A DNA stretch of 64,000 nt from CAWIJJ01 sp963836405 (GTDB lineage Bacteria > Acidobacteriota > Terriglobia > Bryobacterales > Bryobacteraceae). The translations under genes were made by a program, and so were the position numbers. Shown here piece by piece: positions 1 to 8,049 of this stretch. Numbering within the stretch: position 1 is the first letter of the stretch; every line of letters begins with the position of its first letter. The stretch is taken from NCBI GenBank assembly GCA_963836405.1, contig CAWIJL010000011.1, forward strand, positions 1 through 64,000, read 5' to 3'. The notes beneath the pieces were generated by a model. The model saw nothing but the letters and a program-made list of their open reading frames with translations. It was not told the DNA's origin and searched no databases.

Positions 1-544
1 GACAATTCGGGGTTCCATCGACCGGAGAGTTTGACCCGTGAATTGGCATCCGGCCACGCGATGAATGGGCCGTTGACGTTCAAGTTGCCCGAAACGAACT
101 GGAACCGGCCTGTGCCGCCCACAATCTTCGTGGAGTTTCCGATATAGCGCCCGAAGCCGGGCGGTCGCGAATAAACCGTATTCGCAACTTCGTAAGTGAT
201 GGTGTTCGTGCAATCGTATATGCCGTCGAGGCGCATGTGACAACCGAAGCCCATCGTATACGAGCCGTCGCGTTTCTGTCCTATGTTAGCGTTCGACTCG
301 CGAGCCCCGTCATTCCCCGAAATCAGGCCGAAGAGGAACTCCTCGCCGAGCATGCCATAGAGTGGCCCGCCCCATATATCGCGATCAGTCCGAGCGGTGT
401 GGAGCTCGGAACCGTTGCTTGAGCGATGGCCTGAAATGATCTGCAGCCCGATTGGCCCTGCGCTGAACCGCGGCTCGGCCAGAGAACCGTGCCGATGGCG
501 AATGCAAGAATGAGCCCAAAAACAACCGTTATCGTGTGCTTCAT
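1..544 (-). pseudogene. Secreted beta-barrel-like protein gene, frameshifted, truncated by window edge
   Basis: Reading leftward from an ATG at 544 there is a signal peptide (MKHTITVVFG, hydrophobic core, then GSAQG). The mature part begins with a Cys and FQAIAQATVPSSTPLG. Near 375-400 the frame stops making sense and the neighbouring frame continues with DIWGGPLYGMLGEEFLFG and runs to the window edge, including GGTGRFQFVSGNL. The GGTGRF..SGN pattern resembles allene-oxide-cyclase/dirigent-like beta-barrels, but that fold is inference. One indel explains the break, so this is either a recent pseudogene or a sequence error. Function is unknown; export is likely. Confidence 0.6.
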
Positions 545-553
545 ACTATTTAC

Positions 554-584
554 TCCGCAGCACGGAGTGTTTCCGTGCTGCGGA
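554..584. promoter_or_regulatory. 13-bp perfect inverted repeat before the left-edge gene
   Basis: Positions 554-566 and 572-584 are exact reverse complements (TCCGCAGCACGGA) with a 5-nt loop. The repeat sits about 10 nt upstream of the ATG at 544 on the minus strand. No T-run follows on either strand, so an operator or a 5'-UTR hairpin is more likely than an intrinsic terminator. Confidence 0.6.
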
Positions 585-675
585 AATTCTGAAGCGCGGC
601 CGAATTCTCGGCAAGCGATAAGTCGCGACAATAACGCTCTGGCGCGAGATGTCATGGCTTGACGCTCGTCGCCGT

Positions 676-692
676 TGCCGTTTTCGAGGCCT
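676..692 (+). repeat. 17-bp direct repeat, left copy
   Basis: The sequence TGCCGTTTTCGAGGCCT is repeated exactly at 4257-4273. The two copies enclose both insertion sequences. Each copy has CTTGAC a short way upstream, so similarity may extend beyond the exact match. It could be a duplicated target or a recombination scar. Confidence 0.75.
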
Positions 693-784
693 GTTCCGGC
701 AAAGTGATAATGTCGCCTTTGGGCAAAGTAGAAATGTCGTCTTGACACCTCCACGCTGTGGGGATGCAGGAAGGACAGCTACTG

Positions 785-2094
785 ATGACGCAAACCGAAC
801 GCGACCGGCTGGTGGCGTTGAAGAAGGTCAAGAAGAAGATTATTACGCAGCGTGCCGCAGCCGAGGAACTGGGATTGAGCGTTCGGCAGGTACAGCGGCT
901 GCTGAAGGGGGTGAAAGAACTCGGGGACCGGGCGGTGGTTCATGGATCGCGCGGGAAGGCCTCGAATTGGCGGCTCGCCGACAGAGTCGAGAAAGCGGCG
1001 GTGAAGATCCTGTCGGCGCCGGTGTACGAAGGGTTTGGTCCGACCTTGGCGGCGGAGTACCTGCGCGACAGACACGGCATCGACGTCAGCAAGGAGACGG
1101 CGCGGCAATGGATGATGCGATCCAAGCTGTGGCGAGGGAAGAAAGCGAAGGTCCAGGAGATCCACGGTTGGCGGCCGCGGCGGAGCCGTTTCGGCGAGTT
1201 AGTGCAATGGGACACCAGCAAGCACGACTGGCTGGAGGGACGCGGCGAGAAGCTCAACCTGATAGCCATGATCGACGACGCGACCAGCCGGCTATTGGCG
1301 CGCTTTGTACGGCATGATTCGACCGAGGAAAACATGTAGCTGCTGTGGAGTTACCTGGAGAAGAACGGCCGGCCGGTGTCGTTCTACACCGACAAAGCGA
1401 GTTTGTTTCAAACGGCGGAGAAGCGCAAACGAGATGAACCGGGGGTGGATAAAGATCCGGTGGAAATGCCGCCGACGCAGATCGGCCGGGCCTTAAGGGA
1501 GCTGGGGGTCAGCTGGATAGCGGCGCACTCTGCGCAGGCGAAGGGAAGAGTGGAGAGAAATTTCGGGACGGCTCAAGATCGGCTGGTGAAGGGGATGCGG
1601 GTAGCGGGTGTGACGACGATCGAGGAAGCCAACGAATATCTGACGAACGATTACCTGGTGTGGTAGGAGCGGGAAAAACCAGATGGAAGCGGCCAACCCG
1701 GATGATGCGCACCGCAGGCTGGAAAAGGGCCACCATCTGGCGGGTTCGCTGAGTTATGTGGAGACGCGGAAAGTGCGGCCGAACTACACCTTTCCTTGGT
1801 TTGGGCAGTCTTATGAAATTGAGCGGAAGGCCATCGTCGCCGGGTTGCTGAGGGGCGAAACTGCGTGTCGAACAGCGGCTGGACGGATCCTTGGCTGCCC
1901 GCTATGGCGACCGCTATCTACCGATTCGAGAGTGTGACGCAGACAGGCCGAAAGCCACCACTGCAAACAAGAAACCACCGGCTAAGGCTAAGCCGCGTGC
2001 CAGGCGCCCCAGCAATTGGAACGAAGGTTTCGATGTGAAAAAGGCGCCGAAACTCTGGCAGGCCATCGCGGCATCCGGTAACCGACGGGGGTAG
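785..2094 (+). pseudogene. ISNCY-family transposase, several stops and frameshifts
   Basis: The protein begins MTQTERDRLVALKKVKKK, with an N-terminal helix-turn-helix (AAEELGLSVRQVQRLL) and a DDE integrase core: VQWDTS, FYTDKASLF and KGRVERNFGT carry the three acidic residues. The frame is broken by TAG at 1337 (expected Arg in ENMRLLW), by TAG at 1664 (expected Trp), by a slip in an A-run near 1675 and by another in a G-run near 1855. The C-terminal part then reads KLRVEQRLDGSLAARYGDRY to a stop at 2094. The ATG at 785 fits the family start and has AAGGA before it; GTG 758 and ATG 764 are in frame upstream. It cannot make full-length transposase. Confidence 0.85.
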
Positions 2095-2544
2095 ATGCTG
2101 GAATGAGTTCCTTGATCCTCACAGCAGACCGAAAGGCGGGAAAGGCAAAGTTCGCCCTACCGGGAAACTCTCCGCACGACCGGCCGGTAAGCCGGGGGAT
2201 TTTTTCACGTTCTGGAGAATTTGCGACCATCCCTTCCCCGCCATTCCTCCTGCCCAGGGCCACCGTAGCGAGCGCGCAGGATGCGTTTTCCAAGGCATGG
2301 CGGAATCTATCTGGTCCGATATGGTCGGAACACCAAAACCAAACCCCGGGGCGAAGCCGTGCCGCCTCCCGCTGGTCGGCCCCGAGCCCGGGTAGCAGAA
2401 CGTGTCGGGAGGACCACGCTCCCTCTCATCGTCCGCAGATGAGTTCCGGCCGGCTATTCCTCGATCGGGTTGGTCGCCACCAGAGCCCGTCTCCGCTTCA
2501 CCGGCACGAGCAGATTAACATGCACTCCCTGGGCGTCCAGGCAA
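2095..2544. other. Non-coding remainder of the ISNCY element
   Basis: About 450 bases lie between the transposase C-terminus and the right inverted end. The open frames here show no recognisable family, no ribosome binding site and low-complexity composition. I see no gene in this stretch; it may be decayed passenger or element DNA. Confidence 0.5.
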
Positions 2545-2621
2545 AAGACGACATTTCTACTTTGCCAGGGAGGGCGACATTTCTACTGATCTGTGACTGC
2601 ACCCCCGCGGCTTGAGATGCC

Positions 2622-4007
2622 TTACACCGTGGCTACCAATTCATATCCGAGTTCTTTGACTTTCGCTTTCAAATTTTTGAGGCGGGCCTCTTGGTAGCTT
2701 CTTTCGAAAGCTTCTGCCCCCTCATCCACGTACGGCTGACCCCACCGAAGCAGGCGGTAAATCAGTGTGGCCAACTTCCTAGCCGTCGCAAATACAGCTA
2801 CATCTCCCCCAAGGCGGCGGGCGATTTTGCGGTAGTAAGCGCCGAGAGCCGTGGCGCTGTTGCGCAGGGTAACGGCTGCCATTCGTAGTGCCGCAGCTAC
2901 GCGTGTGCTCGCACTATTGCGTCTCTTCTTCCTCACCGGTTTGCCCCCGCTCATCGGCTTGTGTGGTGCCAGGGTCACATGTGATACGAATTGTTTCTCC
3001 GTTGGAAAACGGCTGAGGTCCGGGCCGTATTCACTCAGCACTACCTGCACGGTTTCCACCCCGATGGCGTCAATGCCGGTCAAATCCACACCGCTCATGC
3101 GGAACAGCGCCTCTCGCATTGGCTCTTGCCCGCGCTTTTTCATGTTTTGCGCCTTTTGCCGATTCTTTACTGGTGGCGGAGGCTGTTTACTAAATTCTTC
3201 CGGCTGCATGGCTGCGAGCCTTTGTAAAATTTCACGGTCGTAATCGGCGAGGCGCTCCTGAATGGCATCGTACATCTTCAGTGACTGCCGTAAGCTGAAC
3301 AAGTGATCCTCCCGCCAGTGCCCGCTTAACTGTTCGGCGATCTCCTCCTCGCTTTTATGGCAGCGGCTGTCCCGTAGTTTCGCCAGCTTGCGGGAATCCC
3401 GCTCTCCCTCCGCGATCGCACGCAAAATCGCCATTCCCGTTACACCGTCAATATTGGAGACCGCGCGGTGTACGCGCACATTCATCTGGTCCAGGCTTTT
3501 TTGCATCCGGCGCAACCAGTCGCCGCACTCCGCCACCAGGTTCGCCTTGTCCCGCACCAGTGTTCGCAGCATACAGACCTCTTCCCGTGGTCGGAACGAG
3601 CCCCGCAACAATCCACAACTGTGCAGCCGTTGGATCCACTCACAGTCGGTTGGATCCGTCTTCTTATTTCGCCCGGGCACGCGCGCCAACTGGCGCGTAT
3701 CTACCAGCAAAATTTCCAGGCCTGACGCCTCTAATACCTCGTGCGGAGCAATCCAATAGACTCCAGTGCTTTCCATGGCCACCGACTCTACGCCACAGGT
3801 CTGGAGCCACTTCGTCATTCGGATGAGCTCCGGCGTCGTCGCTCCGAAGTCCGCAACCTCTCGGGTGGTGCCACCCGCGACCGAAGCGCACACCCAGTGT
3901 CGTTCGCTCCCCAGGTCGATGCCGGCTACGTTGCGACGAACTGCCGGCAAGCCCTCGATCTGCTTTTTCCTTCTCTCGCTGCTATTCTCACTACCACCAT
4001 CTGGCAT
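2622..4007 (-). CDS. IS110-family transposase/recombinase
   Basis: This 461-residue protein has the two-domain layout of IS110-family enzymes: an N-terminal RuvC-like DEDD domain and a C-terminal domain with the catalytic serine. Visible motifs are GIDLGSERHWVCA near residue 30, AMESTGVYW near 80 and KKTDPTDCEW near 115, which supply the acidic residues. The later part (FRMSGVDLTGIDAIG, then FVSHVTLAPHKPMSGGK) matches the Transposase_20 region. The ATG at 4007 has GAAGGAAA before it; GTG 4010 is an alternative. The frame is intact and of normal length, so the element may be active. IS110 enzymes recombine without typical terminal repeats, guided by an RNA made from the element's non-coding end. 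Confidence 0.92.
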   Translation of the reverse strand: MPDGGSENSSERRKKQIEGLPAVRRNVAGIDLGSERHWVCASVAGGTTREVADFGATTPELIRMTKWLQTCGVESVAMESTGVYWIAPHEVLEASGLEILLVDTRQLARVPGRNKKTDPTDCEWIQRLHSCGLLRGSFRPREEVCMLRTLVRDKANLVAECGDWLRRMQKSLDQMNVRVHRAVSNIDGVTGMAILRAIAEGERDSRKLAKLRDSRCHKSEEEIAEQLSGHWREDHLFSLRQSLKMYDAIQERLADYDREILQRLAAMQPEEFSKQPPPPVKNRQKAQNMKKRGQEPMREALFRMSGVDLTGIDAIGVETVQVVLSEYGPDLSRFPTEKQFVSHVTLAPHKPMSGGKPVRKKRRNSASTRVAAALRMAAVTLRNSATALGAYYRKIARRLGGDVAVFATARKLATLIYRLLRWGQPYVDEGAEAFERSYQEARLKNLKAKVKELGYELVATV

Positions 4008-4010
4008 CAC

Positions 4011-4256
4011 TTTCCTTCAGCTTTCTGAACACGACCGCCCGGGTTGGCCATACGCGGAATCTGATCTAGGGGAGTGCTACGAGAGCCTCGCCAATGTTCA
4101 ATTGCCTTCCCGGAACCATGCTTTGCAAGCGGCATACGCACGAATGTAGGAAGGGTTTTAGCTGCGGCCGCGCTCTGCTGCACAATATCACCCTGTAACC
4201 AGCAGTCACAGGGTATTCAATCCGGCCCGACCGGAGGCAGACGCTTTGCCTTGACA
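4011..4256 (-). ncRNA. Candidate bridge-RNA region of the IS110 element
   Basis: IS110-group elements carry a structured bridge RNA in their long non-coding end, usually upstream of the recombinase gene. Here the downstream flank is very short (about 30 nt before the older IS end), while about 245 nt of non-coding DNA lie upstream, so this is where such an RNA would be. A 7-bp hairpin (4190-4196 with 4208-4214, ACCCTGT/ACAGGGT) is visible. The 10-mer CTGTGACTGC occurs at 2591-2600 and inverted at 4202-4211, possibly marking element ends. No homology to a known bridge RNA could be tested, so the RNA is inferred from architecture. Confidence 0.35.
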
Positions 4257-4273
4257 TGCCGTTTTCGAGGCCT
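4257..4273 (+). repeat. 17-bp direct repeat, right copy
   Basis: Exact copy of the repeat at 676-692, lying just outside the IS110 element and upstream of the HTH regulator. It overlaps the start of the putative promoter of that gene. Confidence 0.75.
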
Positions 4274-4301
4274 TGCGAATGGCCGGGCTGGGACCTAGAA
4301 T
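4273..4301 (+). promoter_or_regulatory. Possible sigma70-type promoter
   Basis: TTGCGA (4273-4278) and TAGAAT (4296-4301) are separated by 17 bp and lie about 48 nt before the ATG at 4349. A TTGACA hexamer at 4251-4256 is nearby but has no good partner. Confidence 0.35.
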
Positions 4302-4348
4302 TAAGCCGGCATTGGAACGGCGGCTTCTGCTTATCGGGAGAGAAGAAC

Positions 4349-6019
4349 ATGGGTACGGGCTCGAGGGCGCACAAAACCGCGTCGGTTGTGGTACATCCTA
4401 CTGCCCGCCTGAACTCCTGGAAAGAGATCGCCGGATATCTGGAAACTTCGGTTCGCACCGTCCAGCGCTGGGAAGGCGCGGAAGGTTTGCCCGTTCACCG
4501 CCACGAGCATACCAGCGTCGCCACGGTTTACGCGTACCCGCCGGAGGTGGACGCCTGGTTCGCGCGCCGCGGAGCACAACTCCAAGCCGAAGTCGATAAG
4601 CAGACGGAAGCCGCACCGCCGTCCAAACGGCTCATCGTCTTGCCCTTTCGCCTCATTCAGCCTGATCCGGAGATTGAATTCCTGTCGTTCGGCCTTGCCG
4701 ATGCTATCACCGCGTCTCTAACCGGTCTTGACCTGCTCATCGTGCGTTCAACTATGGTCGGTGCAAAGTATGCCGGCGAGACAGACCTGGAGCGCATCTC
4801 AACTGAAGCAGCGGTGGACCTTGTTCTGATCGGAACCCTGTTGCGCTCCGGCGACCAACTCCGCGTAACCGCCCAACTGGTGGAGGCCGGCAGTGGCACG
4901 GCCGTCTGGTCACGGACTTCGGTGGGCGGCCTCCGGGACATTTTCAAACTTCAGGACGAAGTGGCCGCGCAAATCGTGGACGCCTTGGCGCTCCCTCGGA
5001 ACGTTCAGGAACAACGACTTTTGAGCCGCGATGTGCCTGCCAGCCCTGCCGCATACGAAATCTATCTTCGCGCTAACGAGCTTGCTTACGATTTCGATCC
5101 GGCCGCCCGCGATCTTTATGTTCGTTGCATCGAAGAGGACCCCCATTACGCTCCAGCCTGGGCCCGCCTGGGCCGTTGTTGCCGCATTATCGCGAAATTC
5201 GGCGGCGATGCGGACAACTTCAGGCGCGCCGAGGTCGCCCTGAGGCGAGCGTTAGAGTTGCGGCCGAATTTGGCCATGGCGCACAAGCAGTTGGCGTACG
5301 TGGAAGCGGATTCCAATCTCGCGGACCGCGCGATGGTGCGTCTTCTGTCGCGGGCAAGATCGATCAGGACTGATCCCGAATTGTTTGCGGGACTGGTCCA
5401 TGTCTGCCGGTATTGCGGCCTGCTCGAAGCGTCGGTTTCCGCTCATAAGTTTGCCTCTGAATTAGACCCGACAATCCGCACGAGTGTGTGTCACACGCAC
5501 TTCCTGCTCGGGGACTATCACCGCTCGCTGGCAACAAGCAGAGAGGTTCTGGGGTATGTCGGACCGCTGGCTCTGATGCGTCTCGGCAGGGAGCAGGAAG
5601 CCGTTGCGCTCGCCAGGCGGATGGAATCCTTCAGTACGCCGCTACCTTTGGTGCGGTGCTTTTTCTCTTCAGCGCGCGCACTGGCGGAAGGCTCACGCAC
5701 AGAAGCGATTGCGCTCAGCGAACGCGCGATCTCGCTGATCGCGCGCGGACCCGAGGAACTGTTCCAACAGGCACGCCATCTGGCATATCTCTCCCAAAAT
5801 GACCGGGCGCTGTCAATCCTTGCGCGAGCTGTGGGCGAAGGCTTCTTCTGCTATCCCGCGCTGATTCGTGATCCCTGGTTGCACCCGTTGCGGGCGAATC
5901 CGGCGTTTGAATCCATTCTGCAACGGGCGCTGGAACGTCACCGAACTGCTGTTCGGATGTTCGTGGAAGCAGGGGGTGAGCGAGTCCTTGGCGAACTGAC
6001 TGCGGCAGCCGGCCGCTGA
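4349..6019 (+). CDS. HTH / TolB-like / TPR transcriptional regulator
   Basis: This 556-residue soluble protein opens with a MerR/excisionase-like helix-turn-helix at about 20-75 (SWKEIAGYLETSVRTVQRW, then GLPVHRH and VDAWFARR). A domain at about 94-215 follows, resembling the TolB-like module fused to adenylate cyclases and CadC-type regulators (KRLIVLPF, DAITASLTGLDLLIVRS, DLVLIGTLLRSGDQLRVTAQL). The rest, about 230-540, is helical TPR-like sequence. No membrane segment is evident. ATG 4349 is preceded by GGGAGAGAAG; an upstream in-frame ATG at 4256 would add a proline/arginine-rich stretch without domain sense. Solibacter-type genomes carry many such proteins; the ligand and target genes are unknown. 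Confidence 0.82.
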   Translation: MGTGSRAHKTASVVVHPTARLNSWKEIAGYLETSVRTVQRWEGAEGLPVHRHEHTSVATVYAYPPEVDAWFARRGAQLQAEVDKQTEAAPPSKRLIVLPFRLIQPDPEIEFLSFGLADAITASLTGLDLLIVRSTMVGAKYAGETDLERISTEAAVDLVLIGTLLRSGDQLRVTAQLVEAGSGTAVWSRTSVGGLRDIFKLQDEVAAQIVDALALPRNVQEQRLLSRDVPASPAAYEIYLRANELAYDFDPAARDLYVRCIEEDPHYAPAWARLGRCCRIIAKFGGDADNFRRAEVALRRALELRPNLAMAHKQLAYVEADSNLADRAMVRLLSRARSIRTDPELFAGLVHVCRYCGLLEASVSAHKFASELDPTIRTSVCHTHFLLGDYHRSLATSREVLGYVGPLALMRLGREQEAVALARRMESFSTPLPLVRCFFSSARALAEGSRTEAIALSERAISLIARGPEELFQQARHLAYLSQNDRALSILARAVGEGFFCYPALIRDPWLHPLRANPAFESILQRALERHRTAVRMFVEAGGERVLGELTAAAGR

Positions 6020-6100
6020 CAGGGATAACGGCCGCGGCCAAACAATCCCTTCAATCCCACTCCCCGGCAACGCTCCCGCCCCCATCCGCGTCCAACTACC

Positions 6101-7096
6101 GTGCGAACTCTCGCTCTCCTCGCCGCGGCATCCCTCGCTTCGGCCCAAGCCCCCACCGTGGCCGACATCAACCTCTACGGCCTCCGCAAGATCCCCGCGG
6201 ACCGCATCCTCTCCGCCCTTAAACTCCAGCCCGGCGATCCCCTCCCCGCCTCGCGCGGCGACCTCGAAGACCGCGTCGCCGAAGTTTCCGGCGTCGTCCT
6301 CGCCCGCGTCGAAGCCGTCTGCTGCGAGGGTAAAAACACCATCCTCTTCGTCGGCGTCGAAGAGCGCGGCGCGCCCCATGCCGCCTTCCGCTCCGAACCC
6401 GCGGGCAACGCCGTCCTGCCCGAAACCTTGCTCACGGCCTACGACGGCTTCCTCACCGCCGTCCGCCGCGCCGCCGCCCACGGCAACACCGCCGAGGATC
6501 TCACCGCCGGCCACTCCCTCATGGCCGACCCCCAGGCCCGCGCCTTCCAGCTTCAGTTCATTACCTACGCCGCCGCCAACGTCCCGCTCATCCGCGACGT
6601 CCTCCGCAATGGCTCCCTGCCCGAACAGCGCGCCGTCGCCGCCGCCGTCATCGGCTACGCGCCCAAAAAGCAGGACGTTGCGGACGATCTCCAGTTCGCA
6701 CTCTCCGACCCGGACGAAATCGTCCGCGCCAACGCCATCCGCTCCCTGGTCGCCATCGCCGTGCTCGACGCGCGCCAGCCCTCCCTCAATCTCAAAATCT
6801 CCCCCACCTGGTTCATCGAGCTGCTCAACTCCATCGTGCTCAGCGATCGTATGGAGGCCGTGAAAGCCCTGCTCACCCTCACCGACCGCAACTCCACCGC
6901 CGCCCTCGATCAGATCCGCGAGCGCTCCCTCCCGTCGCTCGCCGAAATGGCCCGCTGGAAGACACCGCGCTACGCCGCGCCCCCCTTCCTGCTGCTGGCC
7001 CGCGTGGCGGGACTCACCGATGCCCAGTCGGAAGCAAGCTGGGAAAAGGGCGAACGCGAACCCGTCATTGAGAAGGTGCTGGCCCGTGAGAAATAG
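6101..7096 (+). CDS. Exported protein with POTRA-like start and HEAT-like repeats
   Basis: The product (331 residues) begins at GTG 6101 with a short signal peptide (VRTLALLAAASLASAQA). Residues about 20-85 (ADINLYGLRKIPADRIL, LQPGDPLP, VEERG) look like a POTRA domain, the module that binds unfolded outer-membrane proteins in BamA and FtsQ. Residues about 160-260 have helical repeats with aspartate- and arginine-spaced turns (ALSDPDEIVRANAIRSLVAI) typical of HEAT repeats. No barrel follows. The pairing suggests a periplasmic scaffold, but no function is known. No clear Shine-Dalgarno precedes the start. Confidence 0.65.
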   Translation: MRTLALLAAASLASAQAPTVADINLYGLRKIPADRILSALKLQPGDPLPASRGDLEDRVAEVSGVVLARVEAVCCEGKNTILFVGVEERGAPHAAFRSEPAGNAVLPETLLTAYDGFLTAVRRAAAHGNTAEDLTAGHSLMADPQARAFQLQFITYAAANVPLIRDVLRNGSLPEQRAVAAAVIGYAPKKQDVADDLQFALSDPDEIVRANAIRSLVAIAVLDARQPSLNLKISPTWFIELLNSIVLSDRMEAVKALLTLTDRNSTAALDQIRERSLPSLAEMARWKTPRYAAPPFLLLARVAGLTDAQSEASWEKGEREPVIEKVLAREK

Positions 7097-7112
7097 CCGC
7101 CGCCCGGGGGTC

Positions 7113-7118
7113 TACAAT
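7113..7118 (+). promoter_or_regulatory. -10-like TACAAT close to a start codon
   Basis: TACAAT lies six bases before the ATG at 7125, where no Shine-Dalgarno is seen. If used as a -10 box, transcription would start at about the ATG, giving a leaderless mRNA. Confidence 0.4.
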
Positions 7119-7124
7119 ACCCAC

Positions 7125-8033
7125 ATGGGCCTTTCGAGACGCCGGCTTCTGGCGGGAGCGCTTGCCGGCGCGTCCGCCGCGGCCGCGCAGATCCGCTCCG
7201 GCAACGGCCCGCGCGTTCGGGTTTCGCCCGCCGTCTGCCTCTACTCGCAGGTCCTCATCAAGGTGCCTTACGAAGAGCTCGGCGGCGTACTTCGCGAGCT
7301 CGGCGCAGACGGCTGCGACCTTTCCGTCCAGCCCGGAGGCCACGTCGCGCCCGAACAGATTCCCGTGGATCTTTCCCGCTCCATCGAAGCCATCACCGGA
7401 GTCGGCCTCGACGTCCCTGTCGTCACCACCCCGTACACCAACATCCAGGATCCAAACGTGCGCAACATCGCCGGCATCGCAGGAGAAATGGGCGTCCCGC
7501 TGTTTCGCGCCGGAGTTTGGAAGTACGGCGCCGGCGACATCGAAGCCCGTCTCCTCGAAGTGCAGCGCGACATCGCCGGACTAGGCGCGCTGGCCCGCGC
7601 CGCCAACATGACGGTGGTGGTCGAAAACGTCGCCGGCGATAACGTCGGTGCCTCCCTGTGGGACCTCCACACGATCCTGCGCGCAACCGATCCGCGCTAC
7701 ATCGGCTACGATTTCGATCCGGGCTATGCCGTGCAGGACGGCGGCGCCGGCGCCTGGCAGGTGGCCCTGCGCCTGGCCATGCCGCGCATCAAAATGATCA
7801 CCGCCCGCGATTTTTACTGGAACAAGGATGCGGCGGGCGTATGGAAGCCGGAGCCGTGCCCGCTTGGGGAGGGCATGGTTGACTGGCGCAAGGTGTTCGC
7901 CGCCCTGGCTGGGGCGCGTTTCGTCGGGCCGGTCTCCGTCCACCTGGAGTACCAGACGAAAAATGATCTGGCGGCCATCCGCCGCGATCTCGCCTTCGTC
8001 AAAAAACAGGTGGCGGCGGCGTATGGGGGTTAG
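7125..8033 (+). CDS. Tat-exported sugar phosphate isomerase/epimerase-like TIM barrel
   Basis: A 302-residue protein of the xylose-isomerase-like TIM barrel superfamily (AP_endonuc_2). The N-terminus has a Tat signal (LSRRRLLAGALAGASAAAAQ). Barrel strands carry VVVENVAGDN with a likely metal-binding Glu, GYDFDPGYAV, IKMITARDFYW and GPVSVHLEYQ, where acidic and His residues would hold a divalent metal. Such Tat-exported proteins are frequent in Planctomycetes and Acidobacteria; the substrate is unknown. The gene begins 28 nt after the preceding stop and its 3' end nearly meets the DUF4159 gene, suggesting co-transcription. Confidence 0.8.
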   Translation: MGLSRRRLLAGALAGASAAAAQIRSGNGPRVRVSPAVCLYSQVLIKVPYEELGGVLRELGADGCDLSVQPGGHVAPEQIPVDLSRSIEAITGVGLDVPVVTTPYTNIQDPNVRNIAGIAGEMGVPLFRAGVWKYGAGDIEARLLEVQRDIAGLGALARAANMTVVVENVAGDNVGASLWDLHTILRATDPRYIGYDFDPGYAVQDGGAGAWQVALRLAMPRIKMITARDFYWNKDAAGVWKPEPCPLGEGMVDWRKVFAALAGARFVGPVSVHLEYQTKNDLAAIRRDLAFVKKQVAAAYGG

Positions 8034-8049
8034 GGAGAGAGGTCTGTTT

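Larger units (their letters stand above)
699..2590 (+). mobile_element. ISNCY (IS1202-like) insertion sequence, inactive
   Basis: The element is bounded by inverted ends that each contain two related blocks. A 22-bp block at 722-743 (GGCAAAGTAGAAATGTCGTC...) is matched exactly in inverse orientation at 2545-2566. A second, less exact block (AGTGATAATGTCGCC) at 703-717 is matched by 2573-2587. Between them lies a decayed transposase gene of the same family. The ends look better preserved than the gene, so the element might still be mobilised in trans if a relative exists. Exact outer borders and target duplication are not certain. Confidence 0.75.

Noticed and set aside
4256..4348. In-frame upstream start for the HTH/TPR regulator
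   Set aside because: The extra residues lack domain sense, overlap the direct repeat and promoter-like boxes, and ATG 4349 has a good ribosome binding site.
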